The translations under genes and the position numbers were made by a program. A stretch of DNA of 64,000 nt from an uncultured Ilumatobacter sp. (GTDB lineage: Bacteria; Actinomycetota; Acidimicrobiia; Acidimicrobiales; Ilumatobacteraceae), in NCBI GenBank assembly GCA_905480335.1, contig CAJQPY010000011.1, forward strand, positions 1 to 64,000, given 5' to 3'. Below, one piece after another: positions 20,405 to 29,908 of this stretch. Positions within the stretch are counted from its first letter, which is position 1, and every line of letters starts with the position of its first letter. The notes below the pieces were generated by a model, which worked only from the letters and a program-made list of their open reading frames with translations, was not told the DNA's origin and did no database searches.

Positions 20405-22501
20405 ATGTCCGAACCGATCACCGTGTCCGAATCCGTCCGCCTTGAACGTGAGGGAGATATTTCTCTGGTGGTCGTCGCCAATCCGCCGGTGAACGCTTTG
20501 AGTTGGCACGTTCGCCAAGGGCTCTTCGACGGGATCACGCGGGCCACCAATGATGGTGCGAAGGCGATCGTCGTGATCTGCGATGGTCGGACGTTCATTG
20601 CCGGTGCCGACATCAGCGAGTTCGGTGGTGGAGCACCACACGCAGTCGGCCTCCAGGAGGTCCAAACGGCGATGGAGGATGCATCGGTCCCGGTGATTGC
20701 CGCCATTCACGGAACGGCGCTTGGCGGTGGACTCGAAGTCGCGCTCTGCGCTCACTATCGCGTCGCAGTTACTTCGGCGAAGTTCGGGTTGCCGGAGGTC
20801 AATCTTGGACTGCTGCCTGGCGCCGGTGGAACGCAGCGCTTGCCGCGACTCGTAGGGGTGCCTAAAGCATTGGAGATGATGACGACAGGGCGACACATCA
20901 GCAGTGTCGAAGCACTTGACGGTGGCCTGATCGACGACGTCGTCGATGGGGACCCGGCTGCGCTACGCGATGCTGCAATCGCGTTTGCCAACCGAGCCGT
21001 TACCGAAGACCTCCCTCTGCTTCGGGTGCGCGACCGCGACGAGAAGGTGGCCCAAGCACGAGGTGACGATCAGCTTTTTGTCGACTTCCGAAGGGGAATC
21101 GCCCGCAAAACTCGCGGATTCCTCGCACCGGAGTACAACATTCAGTGCATCGAAGCGGCAGCAAACCTGCCATTCGATGCAGGTTTAAAGGTCGAAGGAA
21201 AGCTGTTCATGGAGTTGATGACCGGCCCACAGTCGGCGGCGCAGCGCTATGCGTTTTTCGCTGAACGCGCAGCGAACAAGATTCCTGGCATCGCCAAGGA
21301 CACGTCACTGATTGACGTGCGCAAGGTCGGCGTGCTCGGCGCGGGCACGATGGGCGGTGGCATTGCGATGAACTTCGTCAACGTCGGGATTCCGGTGACG
21401 ATCGTCGAACGTGATGCAGCCGCACTCGATATGGGACTCTCTGTGGTGCGGAAGAACTATGAACGGTCTCGCTCTACTACCGCAGAACAAGTCGAGCAGC
21501 GCATGGCGTTGATCACAGGTTCGATCGACAAGTCTGATTTTGCCGACTGTGACATGGTCATCGAAGCGGTCTTTGAGGACATGGCCCTTAAGCAGTCGAT
21601 CTTCCGAGAGCTCGACGAGATCTGCAAGCCGGGAGCGTTGCTTGCCTCGAATACGTCGGCGCTCGACGTGAACGAGATTGCTGCTGTGACGTCGCGTCCG
21701 GAGAGTGTGATCGGGATGCACTTCTTCTCGCCCGCCAACGTAATGAAGCTGCTTGAGAATGTCCGCGGCGCAAAGTCGAGCGACTCGGTCGTCGCCACCA
21801 CCATGGCGATCGGCAAGAAGATCGGGAAGGTCTCCGTGATGGTCGGGGTCTGTCCGGGATTCGTGGGAAACCGGATGCTGTTCATGCGCGGTGCCGAAGC
21901 CGAACGGATGATCCTCGAAGGAGCGACGCCTGCCCAGGTCGACAACGTGCTTTATGAGTTCGGATTCCCGATGGGTCCGTTCTCGATGAGCGACCTTGCC
22001 GGTCTTGACATCGGTTGGAAAGAGCAGGCGTCCTCGTCGTCGACGATCCGTGAGGTCCTCTGCGAGAATGGTCGACGCGGCCAGAAGAACGGTCGTGGCT
22101 ATTACACGTATGATTCGGACACTCGGGCCGCCACACCCGACCCTGAGGTCGAGCAACTGATCAAGGACTTTGCCGTTGGCCAGGGCATCGAGCAGCGTGA
22201 CGTCACCGACCAAGAGGTGCTCGAACGGCTGCTGTACCCAATGGTCAACGAGGGAGCGAAGATTCTCGAGGAGAAGATTGCGATTCGCGGGAGCGATATA
22301 GATGTGGTGTGGGTAAATGGTTACGGCTGGCCGGTCTACCGGGGCGGCCCGATGCATTGGGCTGATTCAATCGGTCTCGCCGAGATCGTCGGGAAGATTG
22401 AGGGATACAGCGCCTCACTCGGTGGCGGCCACTGGGAACTCAGCCCGCTGCTGCAGTCTCTCGCTGGGTCGGGTGGCCAACTGCAGACTTACTCGGGCTG
22501 A
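20405..22501 (+). CDS. Bifunctional enoyl-CoA hydratase / 3-hydroxyacyl-CoA dehydrogenase (FadB/EHHADH-type)
   Basis: N-terminal crotonase (IAGADISEFGGG, GTALGGGLEVALCAHYR), then GVLGAGTMGGGIAMNF and NTSALDVNEIA...HFFSPANVMKLLE. Confidence 0.95.
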   Translation: MSEPITVSESVRLEREGDISLVVVANPPVNALSWHVRQGLFDGITRATNDGAKAIVVICDGRTFIAGADISEFGGGAPHAVGLQEVQTAMEDASVPVIAAIHGTALGGGLEVALCAHYRVAVTSAKFGLPEVNLGLLPGAGGTQRLPRLVGVPKALEMMTTGRHISSVEALDGGLIDDVVDGDPAALRDAAIAFANRAVTEDLPLLRVRDRDEKVAQARGDDQLFVDFRRGIARKTRGFLAPEYNIQCIEAAANLPFDAGLKVEGKLFMELMTGPQSAAQRYAFFAERAANKIPGIAKDTSLIDVRKVGVLGAGTMGGGIAMNFVNVGIPVTIVERDAAALDMGLSVVRKNYERSRSTTAEQVEQRMALITGSIDKSDFADCDMVIEAVFEDMALKQSIFRELDEICKPGALLASNTSALDVNEIAAVTSRPESVIGMHFFSPANVMKLLENVRGAKSSDSVVATTMAIGKKIGKVSVMVGVCPGFVGNRMLFMRGAEAERMILEGATPAQVDNVLYEFGFPMGPFSMSDLAGLDIGWKEQASSSSTIREVLCENGRRGQKNGRGYYTYDSDTRAATPDPEVEQLIKDFAVGQGIEQRDVTDQEVLERLLYPMVNEGAKILEEKIAIRGSDIDVVWVNGYGWPVYRGGPMHWADSIGLAEIVGKIEGYSASLGGGHWELSPLLQSLAGSGGQLQTYSG

Positions 22502-22548
22502 GGCTGCGGTCTATTCGCCGGGAGCGGCGGATGCGAGGTGCCTACCGC

Positions 22549-22579
22549 AACGAGCCCCCGCCGAGGGCGGGGGCTCGTT
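22549..22579 (+). terminator. Strong hairpin downstream of the FadB-type gene
   Basis: Perfect 14-bp stem aacgagcccccgcc-gag-ggcgggggctcgtt; no T-tract; lies between a + gene and - strand tRNAs. Confidence 0.6.
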
Positions 22580-22586
22580 CGTGCGG

Positions 22587-22659
22587 TGGTCTCGACCGGC
22601 GTCGATCCGGTGACCTCTCACTTTTCAGGCGAGCGCTCTGCCAACTGAGCTACGAGACC
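22587..22659 (-). tRNA. tRNA-Phe(GAA)
   Basis: GGTCTCG acceptor pairs CGAGACC; anticodon loop CTGAAAA; CCA not encoded. Confidence 0.92.
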
Positions 22660-22729
22660 ATCATCCAGAGTTTCCTCTGTATTTCAGCAAAGGCCACTCT
22701 CCAATTGCTTGGTGAGTGGCCCCTGTGAG

Positions 22730-22804
22730 CGGTCCCGACGGGATTTGAACCCGCGACCTCCGGCTTGACAGGCCGGCGTGAACTCCTGACTTCACCACGG
22801 GACC
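22730..22804 (-). tRNA. tRNA-Asp(GTC)
   Basis: Cloverleaf GGTCCCG...CGGGACC; anticodon loop CTGTCAA; T-loop TTCAAAT. Confidence 0.95.
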
Positions 22805-22861
22805 AGTATGTGTTCCAGGCGGATGTCAATCCGCCGTGTTGCGTGATGCGCTGCCGCACCG

Positions 22862-22934
22862 CACCCCCAACGGGATTCGAACCCGTGCCGCCACCTTGAA
22901 AGGGTGGTGTCCTAGGCCACTAGACGATGGGGGC
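22862..22934 (-). tRNA. tRNA-Glu(TTC)
   Basis: Cloverleaf GCCCCCA...TGGGGGT; anticodon loop CTTTCAA; T-loop TTCGAAT. Confidence 0.95.
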
Positions 22935-23106
22935 CTATTTGAGGCGTGGACCTCTTCTCGTTGAGAGCGAGGTGAATCTAACACCGCCATCGCGCCGTTC
23001 CACGCGCGAGTTTCCTCGGTGCGAGACGTTGTGCCGACGTTTCGATTGCTGGCCTGGCATCTTGAAGATGCAGTGGCGGGGACGATGAGGCAGGCTGAAT
23101 TTAGTC

Positions 23107-23374
23107 GGTTTGGGTATCGCTTACCTGCTGGGCCTGATCTCGATTGCCGACATCGTCGTGTCGAAAAATGTCGGAACCGGACCTCCGCACCAAAGGCACG
23201 GGGAATCTGGGGGCTGAGAACGCGAAGAACGTGCTCGAGATCAACGCCGACCTAGTCGTTATGGCTGACGATGTCACCAAGGGCGACGCAGCTAGTGCGG
23301 TGGTCGGCGCGCTTGCGGGTCCGACCGGGGCACATCACACCGGCCACGGCATCTTGGAATTGTTGGTTTTCTAA
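23107..23374 (+). pseudogene. PlsY-like glycerol-3-phosphate acyltransferase remnant (frameshifted)
   Basis: GLGIAYLLGLISIADIVVSKNVG in one frame continues in another as DLRTKGTGNLGAENAKNVL...DDVTKGDAASAVVGALAGPTGAH, the order of conserved PlsY segments. Confidence 0.6.
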
Positions 23375-23417
23375 TCGGTGGTCGGTGGATGTTATCGCTT
23401 GCCTGACATCAGCGGAG

Positions 23418-23894
23418 TCAGACGTTGACGAGGGGATTGCGTGTGGTGCGGCTTGCGCGCTCACGAAGCTTGGCCGGCACAACAGGCAGCAGCATGCCGT
23501 AAGGAGCGGCGTTATACAGGTGATGGATCCGGTGGGCCTCGGCCAGCCGATCGAAGGCGCCGATTCGTCGGTCTTCGAACCAGCTGAGACGTTGATGGAT
23601 GTATACGTCGTGCACGAGTGCGTACATCGCTCCGTAAAGAGTGACGCCCACAGCGGCTGGAATCAGCAAGCCGAGCCCGTTGATGTTGAAGCCTGCGAAT
23701 AACGCAAGGTTGACGGTCGCCGCGAACATCACCGGGTACCAGTCGTTCGCCTCCCAGCGAGTCTCGCGTAGGCGGTGGTGGCTGCGATGCAGGAACTTGC
23801 CGATGCCGTGCATGATCCAGCGGTGCGTCGCGGCGGTGATCGGCTCCATCATCACGAGCGCCACGACGGCGGTCATAATCCACGACGTTTTCAT
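23418..23894 (-). CDS. crtZ: Beta-carotene hydroxylase-like (fatty acid hydroxylase superfamily)
   Basis: Histidine boxes THRWIMHGIGKFLHRSHHRL, VHDVYIHQRL, AHRIHHLYN. Upstream ORF extension is shadow. Confidence 0.82.
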   Translation of the reverse strand: MKTSWIMTAVVALVMMEPITAATHRWIMHGIGKFLHRSHHRLRETRWEANDWYPVMFAATVNLALFAGFNINGLGLLIPAAVGVTLYGAMYALVHDVYIHQRLSWFEDRRIGAFDRLAEAHRIHHLYNAAPYGMLLPVVPAKLRERASRTTRNPLVNV

Positions 23895-23961
23895 GGGCCG
23901 AACGATAGACCGCAAGTCAACCGACCCGGCCGACTCTCTACTGAAGTGACACGATGCCGTC

Positions 23962-24747
23962 ATGGAGAACAGGACCATGGAATTCACGACGCTCGACGTC
24001 AGCATCGACGGTCGCATCGGCAGGATCACCCTGAATCGGCCCGACAAATTGAATCCATTGGGGACGGTGCCGCTCATCGAACTTGCGGAGGCTGCGGCCT
24101 GGTTTGACACGACGGAAGCGAGCGTGGTGATCGTGACGGGAGCGGGCCGGGCCTTCTCGTCTGGATTCGACTTGCGAGAGTTCGCCGGCGACTCCGATGC
24201 AACCCCCCGTGACAATCGCGCCCAGGCCGATCTCGGCCGTCGGATGGCCGAGGCAATGGAGCGAATGCGGGCCGTGACGATTGCGGCGATCAAGGGGCCT
24301 TGCGTCGGCGGCGGGGTTGTACTTGCCGGCGTCTGTGACTTTCGGATCGCCTCCGACGACACGTTGTTCGCGATCCCCGAGGTCGATCTTGGGATTCCGC
24401 TCGCCTGGGGCGGTATCCCTCGACTCGTGCGTGAGATTCCACCGGCGATCGTCCGGGAACTCGTGCTCACGTGCCGACCGTTCGATGCGGATGAAGCGCA
24501 GGCGCTCGGTTTCGTCAACCGTGTCGTGCCAAGAGTAGAACTTGAGTCGGCCGTTACCGAACTTGCTGAGCAACTGGCGCGCAAAGCGCCGTCGGTCGTC
24601 CGTGCCACCAAGCGTCAGGTAAATACTGCATTGGAGAACGTTGCGTCGACGGCCGGTGCGTGGGCCGATGCTGATCAACTCGGTGCCGCACTCGGAGATC
24701 CCGAGGCGAGGGTGGCGGCTCGCGACTACCTCTCACGTCGGCGCTGA
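23962..24747 (+). CDS. Enoyl-CoA hydratase/isomerase family protein
   Basis: GRAFSSGFDLREFAGD, KGPCVGGGVVLAGVCDFRIAS. Confidence 0.88.
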   Translation: MENRTMEFTTLDVSIDGRIGRITLNRPDKLNPLGTVPLIELAEAAAWFDTTEASVVIVTGAGRAFSSGFDLREFAGDSDATPRDNRAQADLGRRMAEAMERMRAVTIAAIKGPCVGGGVVLAGVCDFRIASDDTLFAIPEVDLGIPLAWGGIPRLVREIPPAIVRELVLTCRPFDADEAQALGFVNRVVPRVELESAVTELAEQLARKAPSVVRATKRQVNTALENVASTAGAWADADQLGAALGDPEARVAARDYLSRRR

Positions 24748-24763
24748 GCCCACAATCGTGATT

Positions 24764-25444
24764 TCACTCGTATGTGGCGAGCGCATCGGCCAATGACGAT
24801 TCGATCACGCCAGGAGCCTCGGCGACCGCCGCAAGCCACTGCGGCCGGAAGCTGCTGGCGACGGCGATTGGTGTCGCCACCGGTGCACCGGCATTGGCGA
24901 GGCCTACGAACGAAACGGCGTAGTCACCGGGCCGGAGGTCACGCCCGAGTTCGACGAGCGCGTACGGATCAGGACTGCTGCCGTCGGTATCTAGAGCGAA
25001 GACCGACTGCGAGGTTGGACCGGTCGGTCCGCCGGCCAGGCCGGGACCGTCCGTCAGGATCGCTCCGTGGATCTGGCCGGCTCGGGCGCCGGCGATCTGG
25101 AGCGCAACGTAGGCCCCGAGCCCTCGACCGAGCACGGTAATCGAGCGGTCGGGGTTGCCATCGGTGAGATGGGTGAGCGCATGGTCGACATCGGCCATCA
25201 GCATTTCGGGGGAGTAGCCCCCGCCAGCCGGCACCGTCGAGTCGCCGTGCCCGGTGAAGTCAAGCGCGGCGATTGGTCCGGGCCAGGCCGCAACCCAGTG
25301 TGGCACCGAGTCGGGTGAGCGGTCGCCCAGGCCATGGAGGAGCAGGAGCGGGCGCGAGGGCACGACAGCGTCAAGTGATTCGGCGCGTAAAATGTGCAGC
25401 GCAAGGTCAATCTTGTTGTGTCGGAGGATTACTGCCTCAGTCAC
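24764..25444 (-). CDS. Alpha/beta hydrolase-fold protein lacking the nucleophile Ser (GRGLG)
   Basis: LLLLHGLGDRSPDSVPHW, ALDFTGHGDS, elbow VLGRGLGAYVAL. Confidence 0.75.
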   Translation of the reverse strand: MTEAVILRHNKIDLALHILRAESLDAVVPSRPLLLLHGLGDRSPDSVPHWVAAWPGPIAALDFTGHGDSTVPAGGGYSPEMLMADVDHALTHLTDGNPDRSITVLGRGLGAYVALQIAGARAGQIHGAILTDGPGLAGGPTGPTSQSVFALDTDGSSPDPYALVELGRDLRPGDYAVSFVGLANAGAPVATPIAVASSFRPQWLAAVAEAPGVIESSLADALATYE

Positions 25445-26391
25445 GCCGGTGCCCCCACGAAGTCGAGCACAAGTCTGCTCACGAGATCAGGTTGCTCGAT
25501 GTGGACGAAGTGCCCGACCCCGTCGAGGACCTCGCAGCGCCCATCGATCGGCATGTACGGCAGCACCTTGTGCGGTGGGGTGCCCCAACCCATCTCCTCC
25601 ATCTCGGCCCCGAGGATCCCGAGGAATGGCATAGGGAGCCCGGGAAGCCGCATCAGCATCCATTCGGGCCGCCATGGACCGAATCCGCCGAAGCGGAGAG
25701 CCGGATCGATCTTCCATCGCCAACCGTCGTCGGACCTAAAGCCGCCAGTTGTGACCAGACGGCGGAGCCACTCGTGTGGGAGCCGGGGGTTCATCCGGCC
25801 ACGGCGATGCGCCAGTTCGTCGAGGGTGCCCGGCTTTCGGCTCGCAGTAGCCGTACGTCCGCGGTGGTCGAGCCAGCCGGCCAAGTCCTTGGCGAGCATC
25901 GTCGTGCGTTCGTGCTCGGCGAGGTCCGGGATGTTCCGCTTGTACGGGATTCCGTCCATGTTGACCAGGCAGCGGAAGCGATGCGGTTGGGCGTCGGCAA
26001 GCTGGGTCATCAGCGCGCCGCCCTTTGAGTGGCCGACCACGGGGATGGGTCGGCCGCCGGCGACGTAGTCGAAAACAGCCAGTGTGTCGCGCATGTCGCC
26101 GTCCCACGAATACAGCGGTGCGTGCGCGCTGTTGCCGTGACCGCGTTGATCCCAGCTCACGACTCGCCATCCGGCAACAGCCAGTTTCGGTGCGAATCCG
26201 TCGAAGGTTCTCGCAAAGTCAAAGCCACCGTGCATCATCATTAGAGCGGGAGCGTCTGCGCTGCCCCATTCGTGCACAGCGATTCGCACACCGTGAGCAG
26301 GGAGGTCGTAGGTGCGATCGGGCCGGTGGGCATCTGGAAAGGGCGATTCTCCGTGTTCGTCGAGACCGGAGTCGGCGTCAGGGTTCACCAT
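25441..26391 (-). CDS. Alpha/beta hydrolase
   Basis: MMMHGGFDFARTFDGFAP, SWDQRGHGNS, elbow VVGHSKGGAL, C-terminal DGVGHFVHIEQPD. Confidence 0.85.
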   Translation of the reverse strand: MVNPDADSGLDEHGESPFPDAHRPDRTYDLPAHGVRIAVHEWGSADAPALMMMHGGFDFARTFDGFAPKLAVAGWRVVSWDQRGHGNSAHAPLYSWDGDMRDTLAVFDYVAGGRPIPVVGHSKGGALMTQLADAQPHRFRCLVNMDGIPYKRNIPDLAEHERTTMLAKDLAGWLDHRGRTATASRKPGTLDELAHRRGRMNPRLPHEWLRRLVTTGGFRSDDGWRWKIDPALRFGGFGPWRPEWMLMRLPGLPMPFLGILGAEMEEMGWGTPPHKVLPYMPIDGRCEVLDGVGHFVHIEQPDLVSRLVLDFVGAPA

Positions 26392-26483
26392 TGGGACGAC
26401 GGTAGTGGAGGCCGCCGTGCCATCCCCAGGCCGCACCGGGTGGTGAACGCGCCGTCGCAACGCAAGGGCGTATCATCGAAGCG

Positions 26484-26813
26484 ATGAAGGACAGGTCTGA
26501 CCAACGCAGGCGAGCATGGCGCGCCGGGCTCTGCGTGTTGAGCGCGGGCGGTGTCTTCGTGGCATGCGGGACGACCGACGAGGCGTCGCGCCAGACCCTT
26601 CCGCCGCTCGAGACGACTACAACGACCACCACAACCACCACAACCATCCCGATCGAGCGGTTTTACACGGTGCAGCGGGGTGACATCCTTGCTGTGATCG
26701 CTGCTGATCGAGGGGTCACGGTCGAAGCGATCGTCGACCTGAATGAGTTGGAAAGCGCCGACGCGATTCAGGCTGGGCAGGTCCTGGAAATTCCGGCAAA
26801 CGTTCGCGATTGA
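26484..26813 (+). CDS. LysM-domain lipoprotein with poly-Thr linker
   Basis: Lipobox-like VFVACG; T11 linker; LysM FYTVQRGDILAVIAADRGVTVEAIVDLNEL...GQVLEIP. Confidence 0.8.
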   Translation: MKDRSDQRRRAWRAGLCVLSAGGVFVACGTTDEASRQTLPPLETTTTTTTTTTTIPIERFYTVQRGDILAVIAADRGVTVEAIVDLNELESADAIQAGQVLEIPANVRD

Positions 26814-26895
26814 GTCAGCTCCTGGCGGTCCGTCGATCGAGAGCGAGGTGACCAATGGCCCTGGCGAACACGACCGGTATTCCTAGACTCGGGAC

Positions 26896-27600
26896 ATGAG
26901 CTTTTGGCCGAATGCTGATCATTGGAGCGTCAAGATTCAGCTTGCCTCTCCGCATCCACGCCTCGAGGTCCTCGCCGATACCGGCGTCGCAATGTTGATC
27001 GATGCGCCCTTTGACGTGCCGCCGTGCGAATACGAGGCGCTCGAGTACATGGACTGGAAGTCCGGTGGCGACACCAACTTCGCGCCTATCGCCACGGCCG
27101 ACGGTGAACTCGACTGTCGCGGCTTCTGGGACAAAGGCAAGACTGACAAGGATGCCGAGTGGACCTCCAACGCCCAAATTGCGCCGAGTATTAAGACCTA
27201 TGTTGATGGCGTCGGTGCGAATTTCGGTCGGGTGCGCACAATCAAGCTTGAGCCGCAGGACCGTGAGGCTGCGATTCGCAGCCTGCACCGAGACGACAAC
27301 AATCGGTTTAATCCCGACGACGAGGGGTGGGTGGTGCGGTCATGGGTGGAGTTGACTGACAACCCTGACAGCTACATGCTGCTGTTCGACAACGACGAGG
27401 ACGGCCTGCCCGATCCGGCGACAGAGATTCGTGTACCGCTGCACAAGGGGGCTCGTTTCGTGGTCGACACGCAGCGTTTATGGCATGTCGTGGTCCACAC
27501 CGGCGACGCCCCGCGCTACGCGTTGATTACAAGCTTCGAGTCTGGACCTGCGCTCGACCAGTTCATCACGGCGAACACGCCGGTCCCGGCCGACACCTGA
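26896..27600 (+). CDS. Hypothetical protein, possible 2OG-Fe/aspartyl beta-hydroxylase-like cupin
   Basis: SLHRDDNNR (HxD) and LWHVVVHTGDAPRYALI (distal His/Arg) in DSBH-like order. Confidence 0.5.
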   Translation: MSFWPNADHWSVKIQLASPHPRLEVLADTGVAMLIDAPFDVPPCEYEALEYMDWKSGGDTNFAPIATADGELDCRGFWDKGKTDKDAEWTSNAQIAPSIKTYVDGVGANFGRVRTIKLEPQDREAAIRSLHRDDNNRFNPDDEGWVVRSWVELTDNPDSYMLLFDNDEDGLPDPATEIRVPLHKGARFVVDTQRLWHVVVHTGDAPRYALITSFESGPALDQFITANTPVPADT

Positions 27601-27661
27601 CCGCAACTTCGGTTCCCAACGGAGCGCCGCCGCATTCACGCTCCGGCGCAAGATGAAGCGC

Positions 27662-29647
27662 CTACAGGCAACGGTGCGATGTTGCGATGTCAACGATGTC
27701 CCGCATGATTTTTGCAATCTCAAAATCTTTCGGCGTATAGACACGAGCGATCCCGATCTCAGCCAATCGTGGACGGTCGTCCTCTGGGATGATGCCGCCG
27801 ACGACAACCGGAATATCGACCCCCATCTCTTCCAAATGGTGGAGAACGTCGGGAACTAGTTCGAGGTGAGACCCCGAAAGAATCGAGAGTCCGATCACGT
27901 CCGGGTCCTCGTCGCGCGCCGACGCCGCGATTTGTTCTGGCGTAAGCCGAATCCCAGAGTAGACGACTTCCATTCCCGAGTCGCGCGCTGCAACAGCGAT
28001 TTGCTCCGCTCCCGACGAGTGCCCGTCGAGACCCGGCTTCGCCACGAGAAACTTAGGTGGGCCGCCTGTGATCGACTTCACATAGTCGGCAACCTCGCTG
28101 AGACCGGCTGCCGATGCTGTGGCGCCGCCGACTCCCGTTGGCGCTCGATACTCGCCCAACACCTCGCGCATCACCGTGCCCCATTCACCGGTCGTTCCCC
28201 CGGCCTTTGCCAGTGCGATCGACGGAGGCATCACGTTGTTGCCCTCGATCGCAACGCGGCGCAGATCATCAAGAGCAGCATCAACTGCTGCCTGGTCACG
28301 GCTTGACCGCCATGACGCGAGCTCGTCGATCGCTTGCTGCTCGACCGCATGATCGACCTTCATGATGTTGTTATCGCCGCCCAGCGGAGACTCGGCGGTC
28401 TCGGTGAAGTCGTTGACACCAATCACCTTCTGTTCTCCCGATTCGATTCGCCTTGTTCGTGCCGCCATGGACGACACGAGTCGAGACTTCAGTGTTTCGA
28501 CTGCTTCGAATGCGCCGCCGAGCGACAACACGTCGTTGAGCTCGGCTTGTGCAGCTTTTCGTAGTTCGGACGTGCGCCCCTCAATCACCACCGACCCCTC
28601 GAATAGGTCACCGTATTCGAGAAGATCGGTCTCGAACGCGAGGACCTGCTGCATTCGAAGCGACCACTGTTGATCCCACGGCCGGGGGAGACCAAGGGCC
28701 TCGTTCCATGCTGGGAGTTGGACCGAGCGGGCGCGGGCATCTCTCGACAATGTAACGGCGAGCATCTCGAGCACGATCCGCTGCACGTTGTTCTCCGGCT
28801 GGGCTTCGGTCAGCCCGAGCGAGTTGACCTGCACTCCGTAGCGAAAGCGCAACGCTTTCGGGTCGGTCACGCCGTAGCGGTCACGGCCGATTTCGGACCA
28901 CATCTCAGTCATTGCCCGCAGCTTGCAGATCTCCTCAACGAAGCGGATCCCGGCGTTGACGAAGAAAGAAATCGACCCGAAGACCTGTGAGAACTTCTCG
29001 TCGCTGACCTGGCCCGACTCCTTCACCGCGTCGAGAACGCCGAGCGCAGTTGCGAACGAGTAAGCGATCTCCTGGACAGGCGTCGCCCCGACCTCCTGGA
29101 GGTGGTACGAGCAGACATTCATCGGGTTCCACTTGGGTGCGTGCTCGGCGCACCATGCAACCATGTCGACGATCAATCGCCGGGACTCGTTCGGCGGAAA
29201 GATGTAGGTGCCTCGTGACAGGTATTCCTTCACGATGTCGTTCTGCGTCGTGCCGCGCAACTCGGCAGTCGACGTGCCCTGCTCCTCGGCATTGGCGGCG
29301 TAAAGCGCCAATAACCATGCCGCAGTGGCGTTGATCGTCATTGACGTGTTCATTTGTCCCGGAGGGATCTGGTCGAGCAGCGTCCGCATGTCGCCGATGT
29401 GGGCAACCGGTACACCGACTTTGCCAACCTCGCCCTTCGACATCGGGTCGTCGGAGTCGTAGCCGGTCTGCGTCGGCAGGTCAAACGCAATCGACAGCCC
29501 CGTCTGTCCCTTCGCGAGGTTGGTCCGATACAGCTCGTTTGAGGCTGCGGCGGTCGAGTGTCCCGAATACGTTCGCATCATCCACGGGCGATCGCGTTCA
29601 CGCGGTTCTGGGATATCGGGGGACGTCACGGTCGCCGGATCGCTCAT
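27662..29647 (-). CDS. ecm: Ethylmalonyl-CoA mutase-type acyl-CoA mutase (B12-dependent)
   Basis: PWMMRTYSGHSTAAASNELYRTNLAKGQTGLSIAFDLPTQTGYDSD; B12 motif KPGLDGHSSGAEQIA; VIGLSILSGSHLELV. Confidence 0.82.
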   Translation of the reverse strand: MSDPATVTSPDIPEPRERDRPWMMRTYSGHSTAAASNELYRTNLAKGQTGLSIAFDLPTQTGYDSDDPMSKGEVGKVGVPVAHIGDMRTLLDQIPPGQMNTSMTINATAAWLLALYAANAEEQGTSTAELRGTTQNDIVKEYLSRGTYIFPPNESRRLIVDMVAWCAEHAPKWNPMNVCSYHLQEVGATPVQEIAYSFATALGVLDAVKESGQVSDEKFSQVFGSISFFVNAGIRFVEEICKLRAMTEMWSEIGRDRYGVTDPKALRFRYGVQVNSLGLTEAQPENNVQRIVLEMLAVTLSRDARARSVQLPAWNEALGLPRPWDQQWSLRMQQVLAFETDLLEYGDLFEGSVVIEGRTSELRKAAQAELNDVLSLGGAFEAVETLKSRLVSSMAARTRRIESGEQKVIGVNDFTETAESPLGGDNNIMKVDHAVEQQAIDELASWRSSRDQAAVDAALDDLRRVAIEGNNVMPPSIALAKAGGTTGEWGTVMREVLGEYRAPTGVGGATASAAGLSEVADYVKSITGGPPKFLVAKPGLDGHSSGAEQIAVAARDSGMEVVYSGIRLTPEQIAASARDEDPDVIGLSILSGSHLELVPDVLHHLEEMGVDIPVVVGGIIPEDDRPRLAEIGIARVYTPKDFEIAKIMRDIVDIATSHRCL

Positions 29648-29908
29648 GTCGAAAGTCTTGTCGGCGTCGAACCGTTCACCAAACGGACGTGACGTGACAT
29701 CGGCACGAATTCCACGTTGGGGCAAGTAAGTAGCGACGGAATGTGCGACCAACGGGTCGTTTGAGCCCCCCACCGCAGCATTCTGGGATCACCCGCAACT
29801 GAGTACAAGCCAGCAGAAATGCTCGAGCCCTTCGGCGCTGAGGCCGAAGCATTGGCTGTTGCCGGAACGTACCGGTGGAACTCGAGTTCCCAAGAGCGGC
29901 TTGGGCGC

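Noticed and set aside
21305-22357. 350-aa ORF on - strand opposite the FadB-type gene
   Set aside because: Shadow ORF from GC-rich codon bias; Arg/His-rich with no domain, while the + strand is clearly a hydratase/dehydrogenase.
23895-24611. N-terminal extension of the crtZ ORF
   Set aside because: Antisense to the enoyl-CoA hydratase and Ser/Arg-rich; crtZ most likely starts at 23894.
26617-26648. ACC/ACA/ACG repeat run as a possible microsatellite or array
   Set aside because: Encodes a poly-Thr linker in a LysM lipoprotein; codons vary and no extended repeat unit exists.
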